From contig CBFFRP010000235.1 in NCBI GenBank assembly GCA_965644295.1, forward strand, positions 96,646-160,645: a stretch of DNA of 64,000 nt. Reading direction: 5' to 3'. Positions 10,432 through 21,307 of this stretch are shown here, one piece after another. The number at the start of each line of letters is the position of its first letter. The first letter of the stretch is position 1. Source of the stretch: Paraphysomonas bandaiensis (lineage: Eukaryota > Chrysophyceae). Both the position numbers and the translations under genes were made by a program. The notes beneath the pieces were generated by a model. It saw only the letters and a program-made list of their open reading frames with translations, was not told the DNA's origin and did not search any database.

Positions 10432-13400
10432 ATGACTAGACGCACGAGAAGTGCTAAGAGAAGTGAGGAAGAGAAGATAGAGGAACGGGATCAAGAGGAA
10501 CCCATGGCTTCCACCTCGAGGGAGGAGGAGGAAGAGGCAGTAGTCTCTAGTTCGGAGCTTCCAACGCAGAGGGTTGCGGAGGAAGAGTCATTAACTACTC
10601 CGAATGTGGAGGTAGTGAATGAAGGAAATCAAGGAAATCCAGAGGGGGAGTCTGGATGGGAAGTGGAGACTTGGGCTGCGCTGGGAGAAGCGACAGTCGA
10701 TGAAGAGGGTTTGTCACTTCCTCCAAACTCTAGTTCTGAGCGGGAAAGGGTTGACCCGCAGAGTGAGGAGAGAAGGATAAAGATCGCCCGAAAGAGGGAG
10801 ATTAGGGAGAAGATTAGGGAGAATAAGGAATGGGAGGCCTCTAGAAGGAGCAGAGAGTCTCCCAAAGGGGGGGAGGAGAGGAGTTCCTCCGAGGAATCTG
10901 ATAGGTCAGAGAGATCGAGGGAGAGATCTCGCAGTTATTCCGACTCCGGGGGGGAGGAATATGAAGAGCGGGGAAGGTCCCGCAGGCGCTCTTCCTCAAG
11001 GAGAGAGGAGTATTATGAGCGGAGTGGGAGATCGAGAAAGGGACGATCGAGGGATCGAAGTAGTAGATCCTCGGGTAGAAGATCGAAAAGATCTCGTCGC
11101 GAAGAGAGCTCCAGAAGGTTGAGAGCCTCTGAGCTAGAATTGGAAAGTCTGCGGCAAGAGGTGCAGCAGTTAAGGTCGTCGTTGGAGGGACAGCGTTCGA
11201 CGGGAGGGGACAGGTCCGGAGGAGCACCTGCCATACCGCAACAAAGCAGTATAGGGAGGGCAGAGGAAGCTAGCTCGTCCAGTAGTACCCTCCTGGTTAC
11301 GTCTAATGACGTTCCTCCATTAGTCGCGCTGACTTATGACGCGGTGGAGGATTATATTGAGAAGTGTCGCCTTTACTTTCACAAGAGTGGTGGGAGAGAG
11401 GTAGACCGATCGCTAATCTCGGCCAAAATGGCGGCGAAGATAGACTTTATGAGGGGAGACGTTAACGGGAAAGTTGACGACTGGAAGGATCCGAAGGTGT
11501 TACCGTCGGAGGATTTCTATGCGTTCCTTCGTAAGATGGTGAAGGATCAGGGGCATGTGGAGGTAGTGGAACCTTTTCAACATATTCGCGAGTGGGCTCG
11601 CGAGGTTCGCACCTTCCGGAATGTCAAGGATGTTATGGACTGGGGTGCGGACCTCAAGTTAAAATTGGAAAAGGAGGAAGGATCCGGCACATGGGAGGAG
11701 AATAAGGTTTGGATCGAAGATTTCAAACGTTCCCTCCGGATTGATCTTCCGTTCCATGATCAGGCTCGAAGGAACAGATTTCTGACTGAGAAGGTTCAGC
11801 CCATTTTTGAGAGTTTGTCAGAGGACAAGCGAAATTTGTTGGGTTATTTGACGGCCTTGCACAAAGCCGTTACAGCTATTAGGGATGGCTGGGAGGCTGT
11901 GGGGCCTTTTGACTTATTTGTGGCAAGGCAGTGGCCCCGAGGATCGATGGGGGGACGATCCGAGGCTGACCAACGGGATCGGAAGGGGGCCGATCAACGG
12001 GAGAGAAAGCGCACGCATTCACCTGCGAGGAGTTCGCAAGGGGGTTCGACTAGTGCTGGAAAAGCGCCAAAGAGAGCAAAGAGTAGCTCTCAAACGGATG
12101 TGTCAAAAGTGCCAGATTCAGATCGATGCAATGTGTGTGGTCGCCCAAGGGAGTGGCACAAGAGTGCGGAGTGTCCACTTAAGCAAGCTGCGGGGGCGAA
12201 CTTGGATCCAAACGTAAAGTGGAGAGAGTGTGCAGTGGCTAAGGATATTTTGGCCAAGAGGGGTCAACATACTTTGCCTAGAGAGGGATGGGTCTTAAGG
12301 CAAAGCGGTTCATATGGAAAGGGCTCCAAGGGTGAGTCCCATGATGTGTATTCTGATGTTATGGCTATTATGGCCCTTAAGTCTTTTTCTTCATTGCCAT
12401 TCATAACGGTTGTTGTATGCAATGAACAGGGAAGGAAAAGGACATGTAAAGCTCTACTGGATACGGGTGCGTCGGCTAACTTTATTAGTAAGGATGTAGC
12501 TGAATGGTTAGTAGATAGTGGTTCTATTCCTATTCCCGTAAGTAAGAATATTGCTGGGGGTTTTAAATCAGCAAGTGCTTTGTGTGAGAGGGGTGTGTCC
12601 CTCAATGTAGAGATCTTTACGGAGGTAAAGGAACCTCCAGTGTTGCAAGCTCGCATAGATGCATGGGAGTTAGATCTAAATTTTGAATTGATTTTAGGGG
12701 TACATACTGTACGTAATTTAGATTTAGTAGTGCAGTGCCCTAGTGCTTTCATGAGCTCAGATAAGGCTCGAAGGGTAGCCGACGTAGTGGGAGACAGTGC
12801 ATTCCCTCTTGCGAGAGAGAGAGATGATCAGTCCGGGGGAGCAGTGTCTCCGAGCCTTGGCGTGCACGCGTCTTACCCTTGTGGGGGGGAACGAGCCAGC
12901 GTTCGTCTTCCATTGCGTAAAAATTATAATCTTGAGGTTCGAGGGAAGTTGGCCCCTCTGGAAGTAGGAATCAGTGACAAAGGGGAGGATTGGTCGTACC
13001 CAGCGGAGGAACAGCTGCTTTCGCTGGGAGAAGATCTTTCAAATTTCTCAAAAAGGTCGGCATGGGACCGAGAGGATATGAAAGAAATTCGCAACGATCA
13101 GTTGGAATCCATTGACTCTGATTATCTGGACTCGGAGGGTGAGTCTCCTACGATTCCGGAAAAGGTTTATGGGTCACCGGACTTACAAGAAAAGATTCGT
13201 GGGGTCCTGGTGAAGTATAAGGACATCTTTCGATTAGAAATTCGGAAGGGAAAACCCGCGAAGTTAGAACCGTTTGAGCTCGAGGTCCGGAACCCGGAGG
13301 AAACGTGGTTTATACCGGCAAATAAATTGCCTCCTAGGAGGTTGGATAGGAGTCGACAGAGGGAACTCCAGCGTTTAGTGGAAAAGTTAGAGCGGTTGGG

Positions 13401-16110
13401 AGCGATACAACCTAGCTCGGCCACACATTATAGTCATCCTTTTGTAGTACCTAAGCCGAATAATAAGTGGCGATTGGTGTTGGATTATAAGAATCTCAAC
13501 AAGGTTACTACCTCTGAAAGCTGGCCAATTCCGAACATTAGGGATATGATTTATCGGATTGGTGAGAAACGTCCTAAGTTCTTTGTAGTGATGGATCTCA
13601 CGTCTGGGTATCATCAGGCGCCAGTGGGCGAGAAGTCCCGTGCCTGGGTCGCCTTTATTACTCAAAACGGGGTGTACGAGTGGCTCCGGCTCCCCATGGG
13701 TTTGAAAGGTGCCCCATCCTACTTCCAGCGGCAAATGCAAAGTGTTGTACTAGCGGGTTTAGTATATAAGATTTGTGAGATATACCTCGATGATTGTATT
13801 ATATTTGCTAGCTCGGAAGAGGAGCTGATTGAGAATTTATCAGCAGTTTTAGAGAGATTTAAGAGGTTTGGCCTTACAGTTAACCCTAAGAAGTGTGTCT
13901 TTGGGGTCTCGGAGGTAGAGGCTGTGGGTCATAAGATCAATGAGTTTGGTCATACCTTTACTAGAGAGCGGATTGATAGTATATTGGCTATCCCGCGTCC
14001 TAATACCCAGAAACAGTTGAAACAGTTCATGGGGGTAGCAAATTTTGTAAGAGATTGCGTACGCGAATATGCACTGATTGCAAAACCATTGCATGCAATG
14101 TTGGGGAATTATACTAAGTCGCAGGCTCGACGTAAGGTGTTGCACTGGACAGAGGAGTCCAGTGTTGCCTTTGATGTGCTAAGGGAGCGCATTCATGAGT
14201 GTCCCTTGTTATTTTTTATGGATGATGTTTCCCCCATCTTCCTATATACTGACGCGTCAATAATTGGTATAGGGGCACACTTGGTGCAAGTCGTGGAGGG
14301 TCACGAGCGCACAATTGGGATGATTAGTAAGGCGTTCGACTCAACGTTAGCTAAGTGGCACACCTGCGAGCAGGAAGGTTTTGCCATCTTTTATGCTTTA
14401 AATAAGTGGGAATACTTGTTGAGGGATCGACGTTTTACAGTTCGAACCGATCACGATAATTTACGTCAACTCAAGCAGGAGTATGGCCACATAAAACGAG
14501 TGCAGCGCTGGTTTATGTGTTTTCAGTCGTTTGATATCGTGTTCGAACACCTTCCAGGGGAGATGAATGTGGTGGCTGATGCTCTTAGTCGAGTTTGTGG
14601 GGTGGACGCATCCGACGAGGTCGATGACAATCTGTGTTCTTCTCTCGAGCGGTGCCTGGAGGAAGAATCGCATACTGAGGATCAGCGCATCCCTAATCAC
14701 TTCTGGAAGGCAATTAAGGCTTGTCATAATAGTGTAGTAGGCCACCATGGGGTGGAACGTACAATGGGAAAGTTGCGAAGGAGCAACAATAATTGGAAGA
14801 ACATGCGTCAGCATGTTATACGTTTTATTAAGTGTTGTGTGTGTTGTCAAAAGATGTCAACTATTAAGCCGGCAGTGTGGGTTCGGCCTTTTACTCTATC
14901 TAAGTATTCCATGGGTGAGTGTATCTATATGGATTATATCGAGGGTTTGATTCCCGATGAGTATGGGTATACTAGCATTCTGGTGATGATTGATGCCTTT
15001 TCACGGTGGGCTGAGTTATTTCCTACCAAGGGTATCTCAGCAAAGGACACGGCACGAGCGTTGTTGCATTATTTTGGCCGATTTTCGATGTGTTCGATTT
15101 GTAAGCTCACTTCAGATAAAGGGAGGGCCTTTATGTCCGATATTGTTCGGGAGGTGAGATCTTTGTTAGGGGTGGAGCACTCCTTTACAGTAGAGTATTC
15201 AAAGGAGGAGAATGGTATGGTTGAGAGGGAGAATAAGGAAATTCTCCGTCATCTGAGGAATATTATTTTCGAGAAAGTGGTCTTGAAAAATTGGTCTGAT
15301 GTGCTGCCAATGGTGCAGCGGATTTTGAATGCGGCAATCCATGGGTCGACAGGAGTGGCCCCAGCACAATTAGTATATGGAGATGCCATAAACCTAGATG
15401 CAGGCTTTATTTTAGATAGGAAGAATTTGTCTCCAAGGGAGGAGAAGGATCTGTCCGAGTGGGTGGCAGATAGACTCGCAGCTCAGGAGAGGGTGCGAGT
15501 GTATGCTCGTCAGAATCTGGAGATTCGGGATCAACACCATATCGAGTCCAATATGCCCGAGGGTGTTTCGTCGTACCCGGTGGGGGCATTTGTGCTAGTG
15601 GAACACAGGCATAACTCGTTACGGACAGGTCCAACGAGCAAGTTGTTGCCCTATTTGAAAGGGCCTATGGAGGTGGTTGGTGTGGAAGGACCAATTTACA
15701 CCTTGAAAAATTTAGTGTCGAGAGGACAGGCACGGTATCATATATCTAAGCTGCGGCCTTTTTGTTTTGATCCGAGGGTGGATGATCCCGTACAAGTGGC
15801 GTTACGGGATGACGTTGAGGGTACCAAGTTTGTGATGGAGAAGATTACAAACATGAGGGGCGACCCTAAGGGTTCGCGGTGGGATTTGTTCTTTGAAGTA
15901 TACTGGTCAAATTACGATGTTCCGACGTGGGAGTCGTGGAAGACAGTACGAGGAACAGATGCGTTATTGAAGTACTTGAAGACGCACTCTAGTTATACAG
16001 TACGAGCCCTATTACCCAGGAGAGGGAAGAAGCGCTCCAGGTCTCCAGACACGGCGGCAGAGGAAGTCATTTCAAGTGAGGATGAGTCGTCGCAACAGTC
16101 AGGAGTTTGA
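10432..16110 (+). CDS. Gag-Pol polyprotein of a chromovirus (Ty3/gypsy)
   Basis: Single frame of 1,892 aa. Residues 1-250 are acidic then strongly Arg/Ser-rich, followed by a short coiled coil. A gag-like region leads to a zinc knuckle with non-standard spacing (C566, C569, H576, C581). Protease: LLDTGAS, Asp677. Reverse transcriptase: DLTSGYHQAP and YLDD at 1118-1121. RNase H: YTDAS, Asp1274, then RTDHDNL and VVADALSR. Integrase: HHCC zinc site starting at H1432, catalytic Asp1501, Asp1562 and Glu1598 (D-X35-E for the last pair). Chromodomain at about 1800-1850 with WSNYDVPTWESW. All catalytic residues are present, so it looks functional. Gag and Pol share one frame with no visible frameshift or stop between them, so processing must regulate their ratio. 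Confidence 0.96.
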   Translation: MTRRTRSAKRSEEEKIEERDQEEPMASTSREEEEEAVVSSSELPTQRVAEEESLTTPNVEVVNEGNQGNPEGESGWEVETWAALGEATVDEEGLSLPPNSSSERERVDPQSEERRIKIARKREIREKIRENKEWEASRRSRESPKGGEERSSSEESDRSERSRERSRSYSDSGGEEYEERGRSRRRSSSRREEYYERSGRSRKGRSRDRSSRSSGRRSKRSRREESSRRLRASELELESLRQEVQQLRSSLEGQRSTGGDRSGGAPAIPQQSSIGRAEEASSSSSTLLVTSNDVPPLVALTYDAVEDYIEKCRLYFHKSGGREVDRSLISAKMAAKIDFMRGDVNGKVDDWKDPKVLPSEDFYAFLRKMVKDQGHVEVVEPFQHIREWAREVRTFRNVKDVMDWGADLKLKLEKEEGSGTWEENKVWIEDFKRSLRIDLPFHDQARRNRFLTEKVQPIFESLSEDKRNLLGYLTALHKAVTAIRDGWEAVGPFDLFVARQWPRGSMGGRSEADQRDRKGADQRERKRTHSPARSSQGGSTSAGKAPKRAKSSSQTDVSKVPDSDRCNVCGRPREWHKSAECPLKQAAGANLDPNVKWRECAVAKDILAKRGQHTLPREGWVLRQSGSYGKGSKGESHDVYSDVMAIMALKSFSSLPFITVVVCNEQGRKRTCKALLDTGASANFISKDVAEWLVDSGSIPIPVSKNIAGGFKSASALCERGVSLNVEIFTEVKEPPVLQARIDAWELDLNFELILGVHTVRNLDLVVQCPSAFMSSDKARRVADVVGDSAFPLARERDDQSGGAVSPSLGVHASYPCGGERASVRLPLRKNYNLEVRGKLAPLEVGISDKGEDWSYPAEEQLLSLGEDLSNFSKRSAWDREDMKEIRNDQLESIDSDYLDSEGESPTIPEKVYGSPDLQEKIRGVLVKYKDIFRLEIRKGKPAKLEPFELEVRNPEETWFIPANKLPPRRLDRSRQRELQRLVEKLERLGAIQPSSATHYSHPFVVPKPNNKWRLVLDYKNLNKVTTSESWPIPNIRDMIYRIGEKRPKFFVVMDLTSGYHQAPVGEKSRAWVAFITQNGVYEWLRLPMGLKGAPSYFQRQMQSVVLAGLVYKICEIYLDDCIIFASSEEELIENLSAVLERFKRFGLTVNPKKCVFGVSEVEAVGHKINEFGHTFTRERIDSILAIPRPNTQKQLKQFMGVANFVRDCVREYALIAKPLHAMLGNYTKSQARRKVLHWTEESSVAFDVLRERIHECPLLFFMDDVSPIFLYTDASIIGIGAHLVQVVEGHERTIGMISKAFDSTLAKWHTCEQEGFAIFYALNKWEYLLRDRRFTVRTDHDNLRQLKQEYGHIKRVQRWFMCFQSFDIVFEHLPGEMNVVADALSRVCGVDASDEVDDNLCSSLERCLEEESHTEDQRIPNHFWKAIKACHNSVVGHHGVERTMGKLRRSNNNWKNMRQHVIRFIKCCVCCQKMSTIKPAVWVRPFTLSKYSMGECIYMDYIEGLIPDEYGYTSILVMIDAFSRWAELFPTKGISAKDTARALLHYFGRFSMCSICKLTSDKGRAFMSDIVREVRSLLGVEHSFTVEYSKEENGMVERENKEILRHLRNIIFEKVVLKNWSDVLPMVQRILNAAIHGSTGVAPAQLVYGDAINLDAGFILDRKNLSPREEKDLSEWVADRLAAQERVRVYARQNLEIRDQHHIESNMPEGVSSYPVGAFVLVEHRHNSLRTGPTSKLLPYLKGPMEVVGVEGPIYTLKNLVSRGQARYHISKLRPFCFDPRVDDPVQVALRDDVEGTKFVMEKITNMRGDPKGSRWDLFFEVYWSNYDVPTWESWKTVRGTDALLKYLKTHSSYTVRALLPRRGKKRSRSPDTAAEEVISSEDESSQQSGV

Positions 16111-16325
16111 TCTATGAGTTTTGACGGTTAGAATCCGCTCTGTCCAGGTGATGGACACCTATGAGAAGGTTCTCATACATCACAGTTTAGTTGGAGTGAT
16201 CAGTAGGATAGTAGGGGTGATTTTTGTGGGTGTTGTTTTTTTGTTGCTAGAATGTGTCGTTTTTTAGTTCATGTGCCACATTTTTTTCCAAAAAAAAAAA
16301 AAAAAGAAAAAAGGGGAAGGGGTAG

Positions 16326-16517
16326 TGTGGCATGAAACTCCTAGTTTTAGGGCTGGGAGTTTCTTTCCTTCGGGAAACGTGGGGTTTCCCTTCAGGATAC
16401 GGTAGTCTAGTGGCTGTAGTTTCATGCCAGACTAGTCATACATGATTCTTATATGCATAATAATCATTATATTCCTAGTCAAGGCCTTTTCTTGTTGTCT
16501 CGCGTAGTTCCATCACA
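16326..16517 (+). repeat. 3' LTR of the gypsy element
   Basis: Identical by eye to 10219-10410. It is preceded by an A-rich run and a GGGGAAGGGGTAG polypurine tract, the plus-strand primer site. Confidence 0.95.
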
Positions 16518-16753
16518 GTATGTATGTATGTATGTATGTATGTATGTATGTATGTATGTATGTATGTATGTATGTATGTATGTATGTATGTATGTATGTA
16601 TGTATGTATGTATGTATGTATGTATGTATGTATGTATGTATGTATGTATGTATGTATGTATGTATGTATGTATGTATGTATGTATGTATGTATGTATGTA
16701 TGTATGTATGTATGTATGTATGTATGTATGTATGTATGTATGTGTGTGTGTAG
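16518..16753. repeat. (ATGT)n microsatellite, right part
   Basis: About 235 bp of pure TATG repeat continuing the array at 9923. It ends 110 bp before the TLC gene start. Confidence 0.95.
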
Positions 16754-16862
16754 GTAGGTATGTGGGCTGTCATCCGTTATTGTTGTTATTGTTGTTATAG
16801 TGTGTATATGTAGCAGTGTCTCAGTGGATAGTGTGGCACATGTACTCACCCTCAATCTCAAT

Positions 16863-17958
16863 ATGATAACACACCTCTCCATATTCATCCCTCTATCCCT
16901 TGCAGTAGTAATTACCATATATGCAGGTATCTATTACCTCTCTAAGCGCACTCTATTGGCACTCTATACAGAGAAGTATACCTCACTATCAGCCTCTGAT
17001 AAACACGCTACACTGCATGAAATTGCCTCTACTTTTGCTGTCATTGCAATATTCAGTGCATGTACAATAGGTGTATTTTCCTTATACAATGGAGTTGAAA
17101 CGTATGCTCTCATTAGCTCTTAAACGTCCCACTAATTGCGGTATATGCATGACAGGAGGTGGACTGCACAGAATATGGCATCTTATTGGGGGATTATACT
17201 AACATTAGGTAATAGAATCATTATTATGGTATACTTCCTTATTTTTTTTGTGTGGAGGTTATACATCTTATGAGGAAATTTTATATCTTATAAATGGCAA
17301 AGAGAAAATATATCATTTTCATCATGCTCTTGCAGCGTTGATATCAATATACGCACTGGTATATCCACGATTACACTTTTTCATATGTTGGGGTGGTACA
17401 GTGGAGATTACAGGAATATTTGTTAATGCGTTCTTTCTTTCTCGGCGCTTCAAGCTTTCGTCATTCTGGACTAATATTTTTGGTTTCTTGATGTGGCTCT
17501 CATTTCTCACCATTCGTTTCATTTCAATGTCGCTGCTAGTCGTTGTTGTAGTAGACGATGCTCTCTCTACCTCTATTCTTAGTAGAATATCTCTTCCGTA
17601 TATAGTTCTCGTCGTGGTGTCATTTTTATGTCTGTTTGCCCTGTCGGTATTTTGGCTGTACAAAATGACTCTGGGCCTACTCAAATTATTATCGTCGAAA
17701 GTGGTCCCTGTAGTACATGATGGAGCGAGCCGTAATGATAATGGACAGCAAGCTGTTGAGCACGTAGAGGTCAAGAAACCTACAGATATAGAAAATGGGG
17801 AACAGAAAACTGTGCTGAGTGACCCTGAGCCACGGAGGCCCAGCGAGGGGATGTTATATGAAGAAATTCCTGAGATTGTATCTGTTGATTCTGGGTGTGG
17901 TTTGGATATGCCAACTGTTATAAGTTTCTATGCCCATCTCTTTCGACGCAAAAAGTAG
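16863..17958 (+). CDS. TLC-domain multi-pass membrane protein, 3 exons
   Basis: Exons 16863-17101, 17156-17208 and 17258-17958 join in phase to 330 aa. The hydrophobic profile shows an N-terminal membrane segment (THLSIFIPLSLAVVITIYAG), then IASTFAVIAIFSACTIGVF and several later ones. The YHFHHALAALISIY motif, followed by GGTVEITGIFVNAFF, matches the HH...E..N pattern of TRAM-LAG1-CLN8 (TLC) domains. The tail after residue ~260 is hydrophilic. TLC proteins act in the ER or other endomembranes in lipid synthesis or sensing; lacking the full ceramide-synthase Lag motif, this looks closer to the TMEM/FAM57 group (inference). ATG 16863 is the first in frame after the microsatellite. Confidence 0.8.
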
Positions 17959-18471
17959 TGTATATGACATATGACTGCATAGTATACAGTCAGAGTAATG
18001 TATTGTGTATTGTAGTGTATTATAGTATTATAGACATAGACGTGATAGTGTAATTCTTCTTGTAGTATGTATTATACTATTTTATTCTTTACAATAGCTG
18101 ACGATAACCTTCATAATTAGAATGTGTAATAAAGATGTTATTTGCATTCCCTTATTAATCTAGTGAAGACATAAACTTATACACTACGACCACCAACGAA
18201 GAGATATCCAGCAGTAATTATTAACCTAGCATGCAATTGTTGGTATCGCCTCACTTAACTACATTCTCATTCCTAAGAAGCCGAGTTCTTAACGAAACGT
18301 CAGCGGTAACATGTTTATATACTCTTATCAAGTCAAAGTTAATATGGCTTAAAATTTGTCTACCAAAATTTTAAAGGCGAGTCGCTACTAAAATGGGTCA
18401 TTAATATTGTCATTATTATAACATAACACTAGTGTTGCCGAAATATTAACACACTACAAGGAATAAGCTGA
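17959..18471. other. Intergenic, convergent 3' ends
   Basis: Between the TLC gene and the minus-strand EGF gene. It has AATAAA-like motifs (about 18127) and no gene or repeat that I recognise. Confidence 0.5.
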
Positions 18472-19156
18472 TTAACCAAGAATAGTCTGGTATTCACATC
18501 TGGTGCCATAGTATCCGTGGAAGCAAGTGCAGGTACCATCAGTGTAATCGCAGAGACCACGGCCAGAGCAGTCGCGACCAGCCTCGTTTCCATATCCCTT
18601 GAGTACATCAGCACCTGATGGGCATTCCACTGCACACAACAATATTAGATCATTCATCCACATAACACTACGACGAATACTACTCACCAAGTGAACAGTC
18701 AGGACCACGACGACCAAGATCGCATATGCATCCAACATGCTTCTCCGCATCCCAAGGAGTGGTGTAAAGTCTCCCAGCCTCAGCAGCTAGCTGAAGTTGA
18801 GTAAAGCAAACACCAGCATCACTGCATGAGTTGGGGCAGACAGTTCTCTCACAGGCAATGCCCTCATAGTTCTCGAAACAAGCACACTCACCAGTGGAGC
18901 GATCGCAAATACCCTTATTAGAGCACTCAACAACAGGGTGGGCATCATTAGCTCCCTCAACAGTGCCAATCCAAGCAGTAGACTTGGGGCATGTACGGCC
19001 GGAACAATCGGCAAAGGTCCATGCAGGTTCACCATCTATTCTGGCGTAACACGTGCATTTATCATTAGTTCCACAAGAACCATGTCCACTGCACCCATTG
19101 GGGCAGTACGCTACAACAGCAGTTGCAATAGCAGCAAAAAGAAGCTGACGGATCAT
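18472..19156 (-). CDS. Secreted EGF-like protein, copy 1 of an inverted pair
   Basis: Exons 19156-18688 and 18629-18472 (58-bp intron) give 208 aa. A signal peptide ([16 protein letters not shown]) precedes a Cys-rich body of EGF-like units: [46 protein letters not shown] and [16 protein letters not shown]. It ends shortly after the last module, with no anchor, so it is probably secreted or wall/flagellum-associated. The layout resembles short EGF proteins of heterokont algae and the EGF regions of mastigoneme/SIG-type proteins (family knowledge; not proof). The mature protein is identical to that encoded by the divergent copy at 19640; only the signal peptide differs. Confidence 0.88.
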
Positions 19157-19639
19157 TTTAAATGATTGTTATATAGCTGTGTGTGGATATATAATGGTCT
19201 TGAGGGCAGTTATTTGTATGTTGGCAACTTATTGCAAGACAGACAGTTACATAAAACGTAATTGTGGATGCGTATCCTGAATGGGTTTCAGTTTATTGTT
19301 TTATGATAAGTACGACTTTTTTAGCTTCCTTTCGTTTTTTATATTTCCATATCCAAAAGTTCGATGTTTTATACTCATGGGTATAATTTTATAATAAAAA
19401 TATCGAAATATATATAAATTTCCTGATATTTTCATAAAATTGTAATTTTTATTCCATAGTTTTCACAACGTATATCCGTATCTTCAGGAGTCAAAATGCC
19501 GTTTCATATGAAAGTTACGGCAATCAGCAGCAGTATACATACATATATATATATATGCACTGCATTAGCATCAGTTTAATACCTCCAAACTGCAAACATA
19601 TTACTAAAACACATAATATTAATCGATTAAACTTTAACA
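19157..19639. promoter_or_regulatory. 483-bp divergent promoter between the EGF twins
   Basis: AT-rich region between the two ATGs. It does not show the near-identity of the flanking coding arms. An ATATATATATATGCACTG TATA-like run lies about 85 bp upstream of copy 2. No motif is shared obviously by both sides. Confidence 0.5.
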
Positions 19640-20327
19640 ATGCAGCTTAAAGTGATCGCTATTCTTTCCATTGCAACGGCTATTACTGCCTATTGCCCCA
19701 ATGGGTGCAGTGGACATGGTTCATGTGGAACTAATGATAAATGCACGTGTTACGCCAGAATAGATGGTGAACCTGCATGGACTTTTGCCGATTGTTCCGG
19801 CCGTACATGCCCCAAGTCTACTGCTTGGATTGGCACTGTTGAGGGAGCTAATGATGCCCACCCTGTTGTTGAGTGCTCTAATAAGGGTATTTGCGATCGC
19901 TCCACTGGTGAGTGTGCTTGTTTTGAGAACTATGAGGGCATTGCCTGTGAGAGAACTGTCTGCCCCAACTCATGCAGTGATGCTGGTGTTTGCTTTACTC
20001 AACTTCAGCTAGCTGCTGAGGCTGGGAGACTTTACACCACTCCTTGGGATGCGGAGAAGCATGTTGGATGCATATGCGATCTTGGTCGTCGTGGTCCTGA
20101 TTGTTCACTTGGTGAGTAGTATTCGTCGTAGTGTTATGTGGATGAATGATCTAATATTGTTGTGTGCAGTGGAATGCCCATCAGGTGCTGATGTACTCAA
20201 GGGATATGGAAACGAGGCTGGTCGCGACTGCTCTGGCCGTGGTCTCTGCGATTACACTGATGGTACCTGCACTTGCTTCCACGGATACTATGGCACCAGA
20301 TGTGAATACCAGACTATTCTTGGTTAA
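19640..20327 (+). CDS. Secreted EGF-like protein, copy 2 of an inverted pair
   Basis: Exons 19640-20111 and 20170-20327 (58-bp intron) give 209 aa. The signal peptide [17 protein letters not shown] differs from that of copy 1, but from CPNGCSGHG to the final Gly the two proteins are identical. The genes differ by about four synonymous third-position changes over roughly 580 coding bp, and their introns match exactly. Identity stops at the start of the mature protein and at the stop codon. EGF-like modules and probable extracellular location are as for copy 1. Confidence 0.88.
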
Positions 20328-21307
20328 TCTCTTACATCTTCTATCTCTACCTCCTTCTTTCCGTGTGAGACATATGTTGGTGTTCCCGATTGTCCTGTTT
20401 CTAATTTTATTGTTAGCGATGATAACACTATGACAACCACTAATATAAAAAGTCATACTCATTTACAACATTTCATTTGGATATTTATATGGATGCGCTT
20501 ATTGATGTTCCTGTATTTTACTTTTCGCTTCTAACGCAATTTGATCACATCGTACTCAATTGTAGTCAAGGAATCTTTCTAAAAAATTATTCTTCAATCG
20601 CTCTAGGTGTTTAGATTTTAGATTAATGCATTTTGTTCAACAAAGCAAAGCTAACGCTTAAGTGTAGGGCAAAGTAAACTTCAGTGAATTGTCCGATTCT
20701 AACACTCTCTGTCATCTTCCATTCCTCTATCGTTCCATAAAACGCCCTCTGGGCTTAAAGGTATATTAAATATAAATTAATAAAACACGTTTAGAGAAAT
20801 AGCGGAATAGAACGTAACATAACTTATAAGCTCTGTTAACCACGGGCGTTATTATGAAGCGATGACGGCATCGAAGATTAAAGAACAAGAAAAATGTAAA
20901 TATAGTTTTTCATCATTATTGTGTGTGTCATCTACCTATCGCACATAGAACACTAAAGCAACCGAGAAAAATACTACCGGAGATATAAGATATAGTATTG
21001 AACCTAGCTACAAACTACAATGGTTGAAATAGCCTGTCACTATAATTTATGCAACGCACATTGTAAAAATAAAAAACTACTTCGCGCTAGTCAACCTTTA
21101 GATATAGTCATATTCAAAATTTTCTACGCTTTAAACTACCATGAGATGATGAATTTCATCAAACTTGTTTGCAAGAAGCTCCTAAAATATCACCTACTTG
21201 CAAAGTTGAGGATATGTGATGAAGTGAAGTTACCCTGTTTGGGTGCATTTTGTTTTTGGCGAGTTGAATACAAGTAGCGGTTAGTTAACTTTGTGGTTTT
21301 TAATACG
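20328..21307. other. Intergenic with a truncated LTR end
   Basis: About 20635-20703 matches the end of the solo-LTR family (GTAAACTTCAGTGAATTG, then TTCTAACA). The ORF at 21020-21277 has no recognisable domain, and I do not call it a gene. Nothing else is seen. Confidence 0.5.

Larger units (their letters stand above)
10219..16517 (+). mobile_element. Complete Ty3/gypsy chromovirus retrotransposon, 6,299 bp
   Basis: Two 192-bp LTRs (10219-10410 and 16326-16517) are identical by eye and bounded by TG...CA. Between them is one uninterrupted 1,892-codon ORF with gag, protease, reverse transcriptase, RNase H, integrase and a C-terminal chromodomain. A polypurine tract (about 16291-16325, A-rich then GGGGAAGGGG) precedes the 3' LTR. 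The flanks are GTAT on both sides, consistent with a 4-5-bp duplication but ambiguous inside the (ATGT)n target. Identical LTRs and an intact ORF indicate a very recent, possibly still active insertion. Confidence 0.96.

Noticed and set aside
10629-15634. Several 70-160-aa antisense ORFs inside the gypsy element
   Set aside because: They are shadows of the polyprotein frame with no domains of their own.
21020-21277. 85-aa ORF downstream of the EGF pair
   Set aside because: No recognisable motif and no promoter or splice context; chance length in AT-rich DNA is plausible.
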